In this document: positions 37,914 through 48,571 of the stretch, piece after piece | Layout: each line of letters opens with the position of its first letter | How positions within the stretch are numbered: the first letter of the stretch is position 1 | From: CAWHXG01 sp963833235 | GTDB lineage: Bacteria > Pseudomonadota > Alphaproteobacteria > Rhodobacterales > Rhodobacteraceae | DNA: 64,000 bases | Assembly: GCA_963833235.1 (NCBI GenBank) | Contig: CAWHXG010000001.1 | Location: 1,426,001-1,490,000, forward strand | Reading direction: 5' to 3' | Made by a program: the position numbers and the translations under genes | The notes under the pieces: model-generated | The model's input: only the letters and a program-made list of their open reading frames with translations | Database searches by the model: none | What the model was told of the DNA's origin: nothing

Positions 37914-38477
37914 TTAGCCGAGCTTGATGGTCGTCTCGTCGGTGAACTCGGCCACCGGGACGAGAAGGTTCTTCGGCGCCGGGCCTTTGCGGATCCGGCC
38001 GGCGGTGTCGTAGTGCGAGCCGTGGCAGGGGCAGAACCACCCGCCGAAATCGCCGGCGCCATCGCCGATGGGAATGCAGCCCAGATGGGTGCAGACCCCG
38101 ATCATCACCAGCCATTCACCGCTTTCGTCGAGCGCGCGGTTGGCATCCGTAGCCGGCTGCGGGCCGTTCAGGTTCGCGTTTTCGGCGCCCCCGTCGATCA
38201 GTTGGCTCAACTCCACGTCGCGGGCCGCGGCGATCTCGTCTTCCGTACGGCGGCGCACGAAGACCGGCTTGCCCTGCCACTTGACCGTCAGTTGGGTTCC
38301 CACCTCCAGATCGGCCACGTCGACGAAGATCGACGACAGCGCCTGAACGTCTGCGGAGGGGTTCATCTGGTTGACCAGCGGCCAGACCGCGGCGCCGACC
38401 GTGACGGTCGCGGCCCCCGCGGTGGCGTAATAAAGAAAATCGCGACGGGTGCCGTCGTCGTCTTCTGCCTGGGACAT
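37914..38477 (-). CDS. petA: Ubiquinol-cytochrome c reductase Rieske iron-sulfur subunit
   Basis: The 187-residue protein has an N-terminal TRRDFLYYATAGAATVTVGAAVWPLVNQM Tat-type anchor, a hinge, and the Rieske cluster-binding boxes CTHLGC and CPCHGSHYDTAGRIRKGPAP. It carries electrons from quinol to cytochrome c1. It is the first gene of petABC; its promoter must lie in 38478-38912. Confidence 0.96.
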   Translation of the reverse strand: MSQAEDDDGTRRDFLYYATAGAATVTVGAAVWPLVNQMNPSADVQALSSIFVDVADLEVGTQLTVKWQGKPVFVRRRTEDEIAAARDVELSQLIDGGAENANLNGPQPATDANRALDESGEWLVMIGVCTHLGCIPIGDGAGDFGGWFCPCHGSHYDTAGRIRKGPAPKNLLVPVAEFTDETTIKLG

Positions 38478-38912
38478 GGCGGTGCGTCCTTCTCGGTAGC
38501 GGTTGCCGGGCGAGCCGGCCGTGGGATGGTATGCCGCGCGGGCGGTGGCCCGATCCGGCGCTGCGAAATCTGGTCCGGCTTGCAGGGCGTCGGACGGATC
38601 GGCACCCGTATCGCGGTGGCGCCATAAGACATTGTTGCGATAACTAGGTCGCCGCGCGGGTTGCGTCCAGCATACAATCGCCGCGCCCGAGCGCGAAACG
38701 CCGCATCCTGCCCGGGCCTTCGCGGCAAGTGGCGGCTCACGTGCCCGCGAGCGCGCGGAAAGCGCCCTTCCAGCCATTGTCGCCCGCGACGGGCGATGCA
38801 ATATGTTTGTCAGGCGATCGACGCGAATGGTTGACGATCTGTTTACCGTGGGGTGCCACGGTATCCTGGCCAGCGTCGGGCGCTTCGTTCTCTAGTTTTC
38901 TTGAGGTTCTTC
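38478..38912. other. Divergent intergenic region between petA and the outer-membrane protein gene
   Basis: A 435-base non-coding stretch. It should hold the promoters of petABC (minus) and of the barrel gene (plus). The only structure I can point to is an inverted repeat at 38845-38862 next to a TTGACG at 38831-38836. No -10 element is at a standard distance, and no RNA gene is seen. Confidence 0.4.
38845..38862. promoter_or_regulatory. Inverted repeat upstream of the outer-membrane protein gene
   Basis: ACCGTGG-GGTG-CCACGGT, a perfect 7-bp inverted repeat with a 4-base centre, 50 bases before the ATG at 38913. It could be an operator or a leader hairpin. No regulator can be assigned. Confidence 0.4.
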
Positions 38913-39587
38913 ATGCCGAAGTCCATCCTGCCGAACGTCGCCTGGCTTTTCGCGCTGATCCTCGGCGCCGGCCTGGCCGCCCGCCCGGCGGCAGCGGAGT
39001 TCGAGGTGAGCGTCTATTCCGGCTGGCAGACGGCGCCGCACAGCGTGGTCAAAGGCGACGACCCGGGTGGCGTGGGCGATTTCGATTTCACCGCCGGGTG
39101 GGAGGGCCGCTCCAACGAGGCGCCGCCCTATTACGGTTTCCGCGGCACGTGGTGGCAGTCGGAGACGCTGGGCTACGCTTTGGAGTTCAACCACGCCAAG
39201 GTCTATGCCGACAGTGAGACGCTGGAGGACGAAGGGTTCGACAGGCTCGAATTCACCGACGGGCTCAACCTGATCACCGCCAACGTCTTCCGCCGCTTTC
39301 CGTCCGCCGAACGCCGGTGGACGCCTTATGTCGGCGCAGGGGTGGGCGTTTCGGTGCCGCATGTCGATGTCCTTACCGATGGCGGCAAGACCTTCGAATA
39401 TCAATTGACGGGCCCCGCGGCGCAGGTCGTTGCGGGCATCAGCTATCCGGTATCCGACAGCTGGTCGGTCTTCGGGGAGTACAAGGGTAGCTATTCGCGC
39501 AACAATGCCGAGCTGGACAACGGCGGGGAGCTGGAGACCAACATCGTCACCAACGCCCTGAACGTGGGCGTCAGCTTCAACTTCTGA
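38913..39587 (+). CDS. Outer-membrane beta-barrel protein (lipid A oxidase-like)
   Basis: The 224-residue protein has a signal peptide (SILPNVAWLFALILGAGLAARPAAA) and then an eight-strand-like barrel pattern: FEVSVYSGWQTAPHSVV, TWWQSETLGYALEFNHAKVYAD, WTPYVGAGVGVSVPHVDV, WSVFGEYKGSYSRNNAEL and an end VTNALNVGVSFNF with the terminal Phe of outer-membrane proteins. The sequence resembles proteins annotated as lipid A oxidase or outer-membrane beta-barrel in alphaproteobacteria. The enzymatic function is not certain. Confidence 0.78.
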   Translation: MPKSILPNVAWLFALILGAGLAARPAAAEFEVSVYSGWQTAPHSVVKGDDPGGVGDFDFTAGWEGRSNEAPPYYGFRGTWWQSETLGYALEFNHAKVYADSETLEDEGFDRLEFTDGLNLITANVFRRFPSAERRWTPYVGAGVGVSVPHVDVLTDGGKTFEYQLTGPAAQVVAGISYPVSDSWSVFGEYKGSYSRNNAELDNGGELETNIVTNALNVGVSFNF

Positions 39588-39596
39588 TCGCCTGCC

Positions 39597-40856
39597 TCAG
39601 GCGGGCCGGCCGGCCAGCGTGACGCCGTCGTGTCCGCTAATTTCAACGCGCAGAAGCGTCGCCTCCGGCGGTGCATCGCGCACGTCCACCTCCGCGAAAT
39701 GCGGCGTCCGGCCGGTGGTGGCGCTTTCCATCAGAACGCCATGAACCCGGCCAACCTGCGCCGCGAGATGACGCGTGACCGCGGCCTGCCCCGCCTCGCG
39801 CAATCCAGCGGCACGCGCCTTGATGCGGCCTCCCTCCACCTGCGGCATGCGGGCGGCGGGGGTGCCAGGCCGCGGCGAGTAGGGGAAGACGTGCAGCCAG
39901 GTCAGGCCGCATTCCTCTATCAGGGCGAGGCTCTCGGCGAACTCCGCCTCGGTCTCGGTCGGGAAGCCGGCGATGATGTCGGCGCCGAAGGTGATCTCCG
40001 GGCGCAGACGGCGGGCTTCGGCGCAGAAGGCGATGGCATCGGCCCGCAGGTGGCGCCGCTTCATGCGTTTCAGGATCAGATCGGCCCCGGCTTGCAAACT
40101 CAGGTGCAGATGCGGCATCAGCCGCTCTTCCTCGGCGATGGCGGCCATCAGCGCGGGGTCGGCCTCGATGCTGTCGATCGAGCTGATCCGCAGGCGCGGG
40201 AGTTCCGGAACGCTCCGCAGGATCCGCCGTACCAGGTCGCCGAAGCGCGGTTGCCCGGCCAGATCGGCGCCCCAGCTTGTAAGATCCACGCCCGTCAGCA
40301 CCACCTCGCGGTAGCCGCCCGCGACCAGCCGGGCGATCTGCGCGACCACGGTGGCCGCCGGGACCGAACGCGAATTGCCCCGCCCGAAGGGGATGATGCA
40401 GAAGGTGCAGCGGTGGTCGCAGCCGTTCTGCACCTGCACATAGGCCCGCGCCCGCGTGCCGAACCCGTCGATGAGGTGCCCCGCCGTCTCGCGCACCGCC
40501 ATGATGTCGGCGACCTGCACGGGCGGCACGTCCAGCTGCCCGGCCAGGTCCGCCCAGACCTTCGGCTGCATCTTCTCGGCATTCCCGACGACGGCATCGA
40601 CCTCGGCCATCGCCGAGAAGCCGGCCGGATCGATCTGTGCCGCGCAGCCCGTGACCACGATGCGCGCGGTGGGGTGAGCGCGGCGCAGGCGGCGGATATC
40701 CTGCCGAGCCTTGCGCACGGCCTGGGCGGTGACCGCGCAAGTGTTGACGATCACCGCGTCGGTCAGCCCCGCGCCGGCGGCCAGCGCCTTCATCGCCTCG
40801 GTCTCGAAGGCATTGAGCCGACAGCCATGGGTGGAGAAAACCGGAGTTGCGCTCAT
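39597..40856 (-). CDS. mtaB: tRNA (t6A37) methylthiotransferase MtaB
   Basis: The 419-residue radical-SAM methylthiotransferase of the MtaB type adds a methylthio group to t6A37 in tRNAs reading ANN codons. It has an N-terminal UPF0004 domain (FSTHGCRLNAFETEAM, VIVNTCAVTAQAVRKARQ, VVTGCAAQIDP), the radical-SAM cluster motif CDHRCTFC, and EVVLTGVDLTSWGADL. The ATG overlaps the dapF stop (ATGA), so dapF and mtaB are translationally coupled, as often seen in this group. Confidence 0.94.
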   Translation of the reverse strand: MSATPVFSTHGCRLNAFETEAMKALAAGAGLTDAVIVNTCAVTAQAVRKARQDIRRLRRAHPTARIVVTGCAAQIDPAGFSAMAEVDAVVGNAEKMQPKVWADLAGQLDVPPVQVADIMAVRETAGHLIDGFGTRARAYVQVQNGCDHRCTFCIIPFGRGNSRSVPAATVVAQIARLVAGGYREVVLTGVDLTSWGADLAGQPRFGDLVRRILRSVPELPRLRISSIDSIEADPALMAAIAEEERLMPHLHLSLQAGADLILKRMKRRHLRADAIAFCAEARRLRPEITFGADIIAGFPTETEAEFAESLALIEECGLTWLHVFPYSPRPGTPAARMPQVEGGRIKARAAGLREAGQAAVTRHLAAQVGRVHGVLMESATTGRTPHFAEVDVRDAPPEATLLRVEISGHDGVTLAGRPA

Positions 40857-41685
40857 GCGACCGCCGCCAGAAAGGCGGCATCCAGCCGGCCCGCGAAGAC
40901 CGGCGCGACGGGGCCGGTCAGCCACACACCGTCGTCACGCCAGTCCACGCCGAGGGTGCCGCCATCGGCCACCAGATCGATGCGTCTGGGCGTCAGGCCC
41001 CGGCGATGGGCCGCTACGGCCGCGGCGCAGGCGCCGGAGCCGCAGGCAAGGGTGATGCCCGTGCCCCGCTCCCACACTCGCATGCGCAGCCGCCCCCGGG
41101 CAGGAGGCTGATGAACTCGACGTTCGTGCCCTGCGGGAAGAGCGGGTCGTGCTCGACGGCCGCGCCGATCGCGGCGACCGCGGCCGCTTCGGCGTCTGCC
41201 ACCACGAAGACGGCGTGGGGATTGCCCATGCCGACGGCGGAGGGCTGCCCGTCCAGCGGCAGAGCCGCCACGTCGACCTCGCGCGACAGGGGTATCGCAG
41301 CCCAGTCGAAGACAGGCGCGCCCATGTTCACCCAGATCTCCCCGCCCTCGGCCCGCCGCGCCGCCAGGTCGCCGCGTGCCGTGCGGATCGCCAGGCGGTC
41401 GCCTCCAAGCCGCTCCATCATCAGGGAGGCCGCGCAGCGCGTGGCGTTTCCGCAGGCACCCGCGACGCTGCCATCGGCGTTCCAGAACTCCAGGTGAAGG
41501 GTGCCGTCCCCGCCCAGCCGCATCACCGCCAGTTGATCGAAGCCGACCCCGCGATGCCGGTCGCCGATGGCCCGGGCCAGGGCCGCGCCGATCGGCGGCA
41601 CGCCCGCCCCCGCCTCGATCAGGACGAAGTCGTTTCCGGCGCCATGCATCTTTAGGAAGGGCAGGGTGGGGTCGCTGTGCGGCAT
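40853..41685 (-). CDS. dapF: Diaminopimelate epimerase DapF (one -1 indel)
   Basis: Converts LL- to meso-diaminopimelate for lysine and peptidoglycan. It begins LPFLKMHGAGNDFVLIEA, and the two catalytic cysteines are in GACGNATR and ACGSGACAAA. Near 41093-41097 the coding strand has CCC-GGGGG-CGG where PGGRLRMRVWERG needs six G; the missing base shifts the frame after NVEFISLLPGG. With it restored the protein is about 278 residues, normal for the family. The lost base corresponds to a third codon position. The stop overlaps the mtaB start. Confidence 0.92.
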
Positions 41686-41859
41686 GGGCGGGCTGATAGC
41701 TGCATGGCGCCGCCGTGGCCAGTGGGCACGAGGCCGGTGCGACACGGGCGGCGTTCGGGCTTGACCAGGCTGGGCGGGCTTTGTAAGCGGTCGCCTCGTG
41801 CACGCGGTGTTCTGGGGTGGCCTGCCGCCCCGAAGCGGCGCACGGCCACGTCATGGTGA

Positions 41860-41935
41860 GAGCCGGTAGCTCAGTTGGTAGAGCAACTGACTTTTAATCA
41901 GTAGGTCCAGGGTTCGAGCCCCTGCCGGCTCACCA
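41860..41935 (+). tRNA. tRNA-Lys (anticodon TTT)
   Basis: A 76-base cloverleaf with acceptor GAGCCGG/CCGGCTC, D-arm TAGCTCAGTTGGTAGAGCA, anticodon stem ACTGA/TCAGT around CTTTTAA (anticodon TTT) and T-arm GGTTCGAGCCC. The 3' CCA is encoded. Confidence 0.97.
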
Positions 41936-42003
41936 CGCCTCCGCCACCGCGAGACGCAATGGAGCCGACCCGGGCGGGGAGGCTTGGCATCCCCTTTCCG
42001 GTT

Positions 42004-43437
42004 CTACGAATTCAGCAGGTCCGCCCCGTCGCTTTCGACATGAACGGTCATCGGCTGCTCCAGCGTCTCGACCTCGTTCGAAAGGTCATGCTCGGCCTCC
42101 GACACCTCGGCCTCCGCGGGCGGTTCGGCGGCCTGCGCCCGCTTCGCCGCCTCCACCGTGCCCGGTGAGCCCTCCAGGCCGATGACCGGCACGCCTTGGG
42201 GGAAGATGACCTCGCGCGCCTCGTCGGGCATGGAGATCCCGGCCTCGGTCAGAACCGTCTTCACCTGGCGCAGCAGCATGGATCGCAGTTTCAGCGGCGA
42301 ATAGGCCTTCCCGTCGAACCAGTAGTAGCCCTTCATGTTCACCGTGGAGGCGCCCAGCGTCTCGACCAGCGCCATCGGTTCCGGCGTGGTGCAGACGGCG
42401 GGGTGCCGCTGCAGCACCCCGAGGATCAGCCGCTGGGTCTCGGTCACGCTCGCGTCGTAGCCGATGCCGATTGAGAGGTCGCCGCGCTGGTTCGACGCGG
42501 CGGTGAGGTTGTGGATGATGCTCTTGAAGACCACCGCGTTGGGGATCTGGATGTGGTTGCCCTCTTCCGAGACCAGCACCGTGCTGCGGGTGTTCATGCT
42601 CTGCACGAAGCCGCGACGGTCGGACACTTCGATGAGGTCGCCGCGGCTGAACGGCTGGCGGATGCTGAGCAGCAGGCTTGCCAGGAAGTTCTCGGCGATA
42701 TCCCGGAAGGCGAAGCCGATGACAATGCCCAGAACGCCGGCGCCGCCGATCAGCGAAAGCGCCAGCTGCGTGAGCCCTGCGACCTGCAGGACCACATAGA
42801 CCCCCAGCAGGAAGACGGGGATCGCGACCGCGCGGGCGATGATGTCGCGCAGGAACGGGGTGCGCACCCGGCGCGAGAGCAGCCGGCTTGCCAGCCGCGC
42901 GGACAGCGACGCCGCGACCCATGCCAGCGGCAGGATGACCAGCGCCAGCAGGATGAGCGGCAGGGCGGCCAGCGTTCGGTCGGCCAGTCTGCGCAGCTCG
43001 TTCATCGCGGGCCTGAGGGTCCAGGCGACCTCGGTCTTCACGGCCAGACGGTTGACCACGGCCACCACGCCATCGGTGCGCAGCGAGAGGCTGTGCGCCC
43101 ACTCGCGATGCGCCTCCGTTTGGGTGGTTCCATCAAGAAAGACGACCCCGTTGCGCACGTCCACCCGGGGATCGGCGAACCATCCGGTCGCTGCAAGGAT
43201 ATCGTGTATGCGCCGCCCGATCTGGTCGTCCCCGGCCTGCGGCTCGATCTCGACCCCCGGTTCGGTGGCGGTGGACGGCACGCCGGGCCCGGTATCGGTC
43301 TGCTCTGCCCCTTGTGCCTGCGCCGGCGCGTGTGCGGGACACGCGGCAAGGGCAGCGGCGAACAGGATGGCATGGAGCCGTCCGGCAATGATTGCATCGA
43401 CCGCGCGCCTCAAACTCATTGTCGCGTCGTCACGCAT
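42004..43437 (-). CDS. Mechanosensitive channel of MscS type with N-terminal BON-like domain
   Basis: The 477-residue protein starts with a signal peptide (LHAILFAAALAACPAHAPAQAQ). A periplasmic BON-like domain follows at about residues 70-140 (IGRRIHDILAATGWFADPRVDVRNGVVFLDGTTQTEAHREWAHSLSLRTDGVVAVVNRLAV). Three or four spans and the MscS core come next: IGGAGVLGIVIGFAFRDIAENFLASLLLSIRQPFSRGDLIEV and VLVSEEGNHIQIPNAVVFKSII. BON domains bind lipids or other envelope components, so the fusion may sense envelope state as well as tension. It is unrelated in layout to the shorter MscS at 20180. Confidence 0.9.
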   Translation of the reverse strand: MRDDATMSLRRAVDAIIAGRLHAILFAAALAACPAHAPAQAQGAEQTDTGPGVPSTATEPGVEIEPQAGDDQIGRRIHDILAATGWFADPRVDVRNGVVFLDGTTQTEAHREWAHSLSLRTDGVVAVVNRLAVKTEVAWTLRPAMNELRRLADRTLAALPLILLALVILPLAWVAASLSARLASRLLSRRVRTPFLRDIIARAVAIPVFLLGVYVVLQVAGLTQLALSLIGGAGVLGIVIGFAFRDIAENFLASLLLSIRQPFSRGDLIEVSDRRGFVQSMNTRSTVLVSEEGNHIQIPNAVVFKSIIHNLTAASNQRGDLSIGIGYDASVTETQRLILGVLQRHPAVCTTPEPMALVETLGASTVNMKGYYWFDGKAYSPLKLRSMLLRQVKTVLTEAGISMPDEAREVIFPQGVPVIGLEGSPGTVEAAKRAQAAEPPAEAEVSEAEHDLSNEVETLEQPMTVHVESDGADLLNS

Positions 43438-43766
43438 AGTCGTCTCCCAATCCGGGCCGTTCCGCCAATTCCGACAGACCTTGGCGGCGGTCCACGGTGG
43501 ATCGCCGAACGGTCCGTACGTTCACGCGCAGGCGACCATGGCCCGCGTCCTGGCCGTCCGTCCAGTGGCATCCGGGGGAAACCGAACCGTGGCCCATAGG
43601 GCCATGTCGCTGCCTGCCCACCAGGGGAGCACTCATTCAGGAGCGCGATCCCGTGACCTGTAGGCCTAACAACACGCGGAGCGAGGCGGCCTCACGGGCA
43701 ACGCCGAACTCTCCGGCCAGCGCGACGCGCCAAACGCGCCTTTCCCGCCATCTTGCCCGCGCGCCC
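43438..43766. other. Intergenic region between the ggt-like gene and the BON-MscS gene
   Basis: 329 bases separate two genes on the minus strand. Open frames here are short and lack family resemblance. I see no RNA gene, clear promoter or terminator; it must contain the leader of the BON-MscS gene. Confidence 0.35.
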
Positions 43767-45350
43767 CTAAAAGCCCACCGCGCCGCCATCCTTGCGGTGA
43801 TCGGAGCCGGCGGCGTAGCCCTCCCCATGGCGCTGGATCAGTTGAGCGCCGCCAAAGCCGAATGCGTTGTCGGGGGGCTCCAGAGTTACCTGGTGGCCCA
43901 TCGCCGTCAGCGCCTCGACGGTCGTCGCGGGCATTGCGGTCTCGATGGCCACGCCGCGGCTGGAGGTGAAGCGCCAGCGCGGCGCGTCGCTGGCCGCCTG
44001 GGGGGATTGGCCGTGCAGGATCGTGCGCACCACCATCTGCACATGGCCCTGGGCCTGCATCGGCCCGCCCATCACGCCGAAGCTCATCTCGGGCTTGCCG
44101 TCGCGCATGACGAAGCCGGGGATGATCGTGTGGAACGGGCGCTTGCGGGGGCCGACCGCGTTCGCGTGGCCTTCGGCGGTCACGAAGCCCGCGCCACGGT
44201 TCTGCAGATGGATGCCGGTGCCGGGCACCACCACGCCGGCGCCGAAGCCCATGTAGTTCGACTGGATCAACGACACCATCCGCCCTGCCGCGTCCGCCGC
44301 CGTAACGTAGACGGTGCCGCCACGCTTGGGCGCGCCATGGCTGGCCTCGGCGGCGCGCTGCGGGTCGATGGCGCGGGCCCGGTCGCGCAGATAGTCGGGC
44401 TGGAGCAGCGCATCGGCGGAAATATCCATATGGGCGGGATCGGCCACGAAGGCATCGGCATCCGCCAGCGCCAGCTTCATCGCCTCGATCTGCAGATGCA
44501 TGGCCTGCGGGCTGTCGGGACCGTGGGCCGCCAGATCGGTATGCTCCAGCATCCCCAGGGCCATGAGCGCGGCGATGCCCTGGCCGTTGGGCGGGATCTC
44601 GTGCAGCTCGATCCCGGCGAAGGCCTGGCTCAGCGTTCCGCACCAGTCGGCGCGATGCTCGGCGAGGTCCGCCTCGGTCAGGGCGGCGCCGTGGCGGGCG
44701 GCGTCTGCGGCGATCTCGCGGGCGAGGGCCCCGCGATAGAACGCCTCGCCGCCGGTCTCCGCGATCGCGGCGAGCGACGCGGCCAGCGCGGGATTGCGGA
44801 AGGTCTCGCCTGCCGCCGGTGCCCGCCCGGCGGGCAGGAAACACGCGGCGAAGCCCGGTTGGGCCGAGAGGGATTGCCCGCCCTTCGCCCAGAGCTGCGC
44901 GATGGTGGGCGAAACGGCGAAGCCATCCCGCGCGTAGGCGATGGCGGGGGTGAACAGATCGGCGAAGGGCAGCGCGCCGAAGCGTTCCGAAAGCGCCACC
45001 CAGGCGGAGACCGCGCCGGGAACCGTCACGCTCTCCCAGCCGAACCGGGGCATGGCCGCGGCGCCGGCGAAGCGGGAGGCGTTCCAGCCGGCGGGCGAAC
45101 GGCCGGAGGCATTGAGGCCGTGCAGTGCGGCGCCGTCCCAAAGGATCGCGAAGGCATCGGCGCCCAGGCCGTTGCCGGTGGGTTCCACCACCGTCAGGGT
45201 GATCGCCGCAGCAAGGGCCGCATCCACGGCATTGCCGCCCGCGAGGAGCATCCGCAGCCCCGCCTGCGCGGCCAGCGGCTGCGAGGTGGCGACGACGTTG
45301 CGCGCCAGAATGGGCACGCGGCGTACGGCATAGGGAGTGTCGAAATTCAT
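43767..45350 (-). CDS. Gamma-glutamyltransferase family protein (Ntn hydrolase)
   Basis: The 527-residue protein matches the GGT superfamily: VVATSQPLAAQAGLRMLLAGGNAVDAALAAAITLTVVEPTGNGLGADAFAILWDG, then the autoprocessing site GGTVYVTAADAAGRMVSLIQSNYMGFGAGVVVPGTGI with its catalytic Thr, and SFGVMGGPMQAQGHVQ near the C-terminus. No signal peptide is visible, unlike secreted glutathione-degrading GGT. It is closer to cytoplasmic GGT/YwrD-type or acylase-like members. The true substrate cannot be inferred. Confidence 0.87.
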   Translation of the reverse strand: MNFDTPYAVRRVPILARNVVATSQPLAAQAGLRMLLAGGNAVDAALAAAITLTVVEPTGNGLGADAFAILWDGAALHGLNASGRSPAGWNASRFAGAAAMPRFGWESVTVPGAVSAWVALSERFGALPFADLFTPAIAYARDGFAVSPTIAQLWAKGGQSLSAQPGFAACFLPAGRAPAAGETFRNPALAASLAAIAETGGEAFYRGALAREIAADAARHGAALTEADLAEHRADWCGTLSQAFAGIELHEIPPNGQGIAALMALGMLEHTDLAAHGPDSPQAMHLQIEAMKLALADADAFVADPAHMDISADALLQPDYLRDRARAIDPQRAAEASHGAPKRGGTVYVTAADAAGRMVSLIQSNYMGFGAGVVVPGTGIHLQNRGAGFVTAEGHANAVGPRKRPFHTIIPGFVMRDGKPEMSFGVMGGPMQAQGHVQMVVRTILHGQSPQAASDAPRWRFTSSRGVAIETAMPATTVEALTAMGHQVTLEPPDNAFGFGGAQLIQRHGEGYAAGSDHRKDGGAVGF

Positions 45351-45936
45351 GGATCCGTCCCGCTCTTCCGGTTGGGCGCCCTGGCCCCGGGCGCTCGCGC
45401 TTTTGAGGCCCGCGAGGCGCTGGCCCCTCGCTTATGGAGCCGAGGCCCCCGCCACGCCATCCTTGGATCGCCCGCATCGGCCAAAAGGGGAGTTGCCCGG
45501 ACGGTTGATGCAGATCGCCGGGGGCGGCGCGGGCGCCATCCGGCCCGGTCTCGATGGTGTGGATCGCCCGGGCCGCCGGTCCGGAACCGGTCCTCGTCTC
45601 GTTCCAGTGGACCATGGGTAGTAGCGGCACGTCCAAGGTATCCGTGATCCGGGCCGTGGTTTGCCCGCACAGCCTGCATATGGACGCCAGGGGTGCAGAA
45701 CGGAATGGTCCCGCCTTCGCAGCGTCTGGCATCGCTTGCAAGGGAGACGGCGATATGAGGCGCGACCGGGATCGGCACGGCCCATAGCCGCTGTTTCACC
45801 GGGTCGGCCCTATCTGGGTAGCCGCCCTCCGCGCGCTCTACGCGGCGCTGGACAGGCGCTGGAATCCGGGGCGCCGCACGGGATCAGGAAGCTCCGCCAG
45901 ACCCGCCAAATTGGGGTCAACTCGCGATAAATGGCT
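45351..45936. other. Intergenic region between the ggt-like gene and the rbs promoter
   Basis: About 585 bases with open frames on both strands, none resembling a known protein or having a convincing start. It is one of the longest gaps in a dense region. I find no RNA gene or mobile element in it. Confidence 0.35.
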
Positions 45937-45954
45937 ATATGAAACGTTTCATAT
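45937..45954 (+). promoter_or_regulatory. LacI-family operator (RbsR site) upstream of rbsB
   Basis: ATATGAAACGTTTCATAT is a perfect 18-bp palindrome with the CG-centred core typical of LacI-family operators. A TTGACA at 45954-45959 touches its right edge, so a bound repressor would cover the -35 region. The regulator gene rbsR is the last gene of the same operon. The site is 96 bases before the rbsB ATG. Confidence 0.85.
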
Positions 45955-46049
45955 TGACAAACGAGTGCTTTTCGGTCCCCGTTCGGCCGTGGTTGCGAAC
46001 GTACCGGGAGGGTGCCGACCGCGTGCCACGGGGAAACAGGGAGGCTCCC

Positions 46050-46970
46050 ATGAAGCTCATCAAACTCGCGGCCATCGCCGCGACCGGCCTGGTCCTGTCG
46101 ACCGGCCTGGCCACCGCGCAGGACAAGCCTGTCGTCGGCCTGGTCATGAAGTCGCTGGCCAACGAATTCTTCCAGAACATGCTCGAAGGTGCCGAGGCGC
46201 ACGAAGCCGAGCGTGGCGACTACGAACTGCGCGCCGTCGGCATGCAGAACGAGACCGATTTCGAATCCCAGATCAACGCGGTCGAGACGTTCATCACCCA
46301 GGGCGTGGATGCCATAGTCATCGCGCCCGCCGACAGCAAGGCGATGGTGCGCCCGCTGAAGCGCGCGATGGAGGCCGGTATCGTAGTGGTCAACTTCGAC
46401 GTGTCGCTGGACGAAGAGGCGAAGGCGCAGCAGGGCGTCGATCTGGCCTTCGTGGGGCCCGACAACCGCGGCGGCGCCAAGATGGCCGGCGATGCGCTGG
46501 CCGAGAAGCTGGGCGAGGGCGCCAAGGTGGTGATCATCGAAGGGAACCCCGGCGCCGACAACGCCACCCAGCGGCGCTTGGGCTTCGAGGACACGGTCGC
46601 CGAGCACAAGCTTGACCTGCTCGACAGCCGCACGGCGCATTGGGAGACCGAGGAAGCCAACCAGGTGTTCTCGGCGATGTTGACGGCCAATCCCGACCTG
46701 CAGGGCGTCATGGCGGCGAACGACAGCATGGCCATCGGCGTGGTCAAGGCACTGGAAGCGGCGGGGCGCGACGACATCATGGTCGTGGGCTTCGATGCCA
46801 TCCCGGCCGTGGGCCCGATGATCGAGGATGGGCGCATGCTCGCCTCCGTCGATCAGTTCGGTCAGAAGATGGCGGCGAACGCCATCGACATGGCGCTTGA
46901 GGTCGTCGCCGGCGGCGCGCCGCTGCAAGGTTGGGTGAAGACCCCGATCGAGCTGGTCACCGCCGAGTGA
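46050..46970 (+). CDS. rbsB: Ribose ABC transporter substrate-binding protein RbsB
   Basis: A 306-residue periplasmic binding protein with a signal peptide (MKLIKLAAIAATGLVLSTGLATAQ), followed by VGLVMKSLANEFFQNMLEGAEAHEAE, GVDAIVIAPADSKAMV and VVNFDVSLDEEA of the type-1 sugar-binding family. The end reads VKTPIELVTAE. The ATG at 46050 has an AGGGAGG site. Its operon partners, especially rbsD, identify ribose as the likely ligand. A strong hairpin follows the stop and may set its higher expression. Confidence 0.9.
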   Translation: MKLIKLAAIAATGLVLSTGLATAQDKPVVGLVMKSLANEFFQNMLEGAEAHEAERGDYELRAVGMQNETDFESQINAVETFITQGVDAIVIAPADSKAMVRPLKRAMEAGIVVVNFDVSLDEEAKAQQGVDLAFVGPDNRGGAKMAGDALAEKLGEGAKVVIIEGNPGADNATQRRLGFEDTVAEHKLDLLDSRTAHWETEEANQVFSAMLTANPDLQGVMAANDSMAIGVVKALEAAGRDDIMVVGFDAIPAVGPMIEDGRMLASVDQFGQKMAANAIDMALEVVAGGAPLQGWVKTPIELVTAE

Positions 46971-46979
46971 TCGCGCAAA

Positions 46980-47011
46980 GGGCGCCCGGACCCGCGAAGG
47001 CCCGGGCGCCC
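46980..47011 (+). terminator. Intra-operon hairpin between rbsB and rbsA
   Basis: GGGCGCCCGG and CCGGGCGCCC form a perfect 10-bp stem with a 12-base loop, 9 bases after the rbsB stop and 21 bases before the rbsA start. Such structures commonly stabilise the binding-protein mRNA or attenuate the downstream genes. Confidence 0.65.
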
Positions 47012-47032
47012 GGCCAGACTGAAAGGCCACCG

Positions 47033-48567
<1,535 letters not shown>

Positions 48568-48571
<4 letters not shown>

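Noticed and set aside
45347..45799. Open frames on both strands in the gap before the rbs operator
   Set aside because: None resembles a known protein. Composition and starts are poor, and long chance frames are expected at this G+C.
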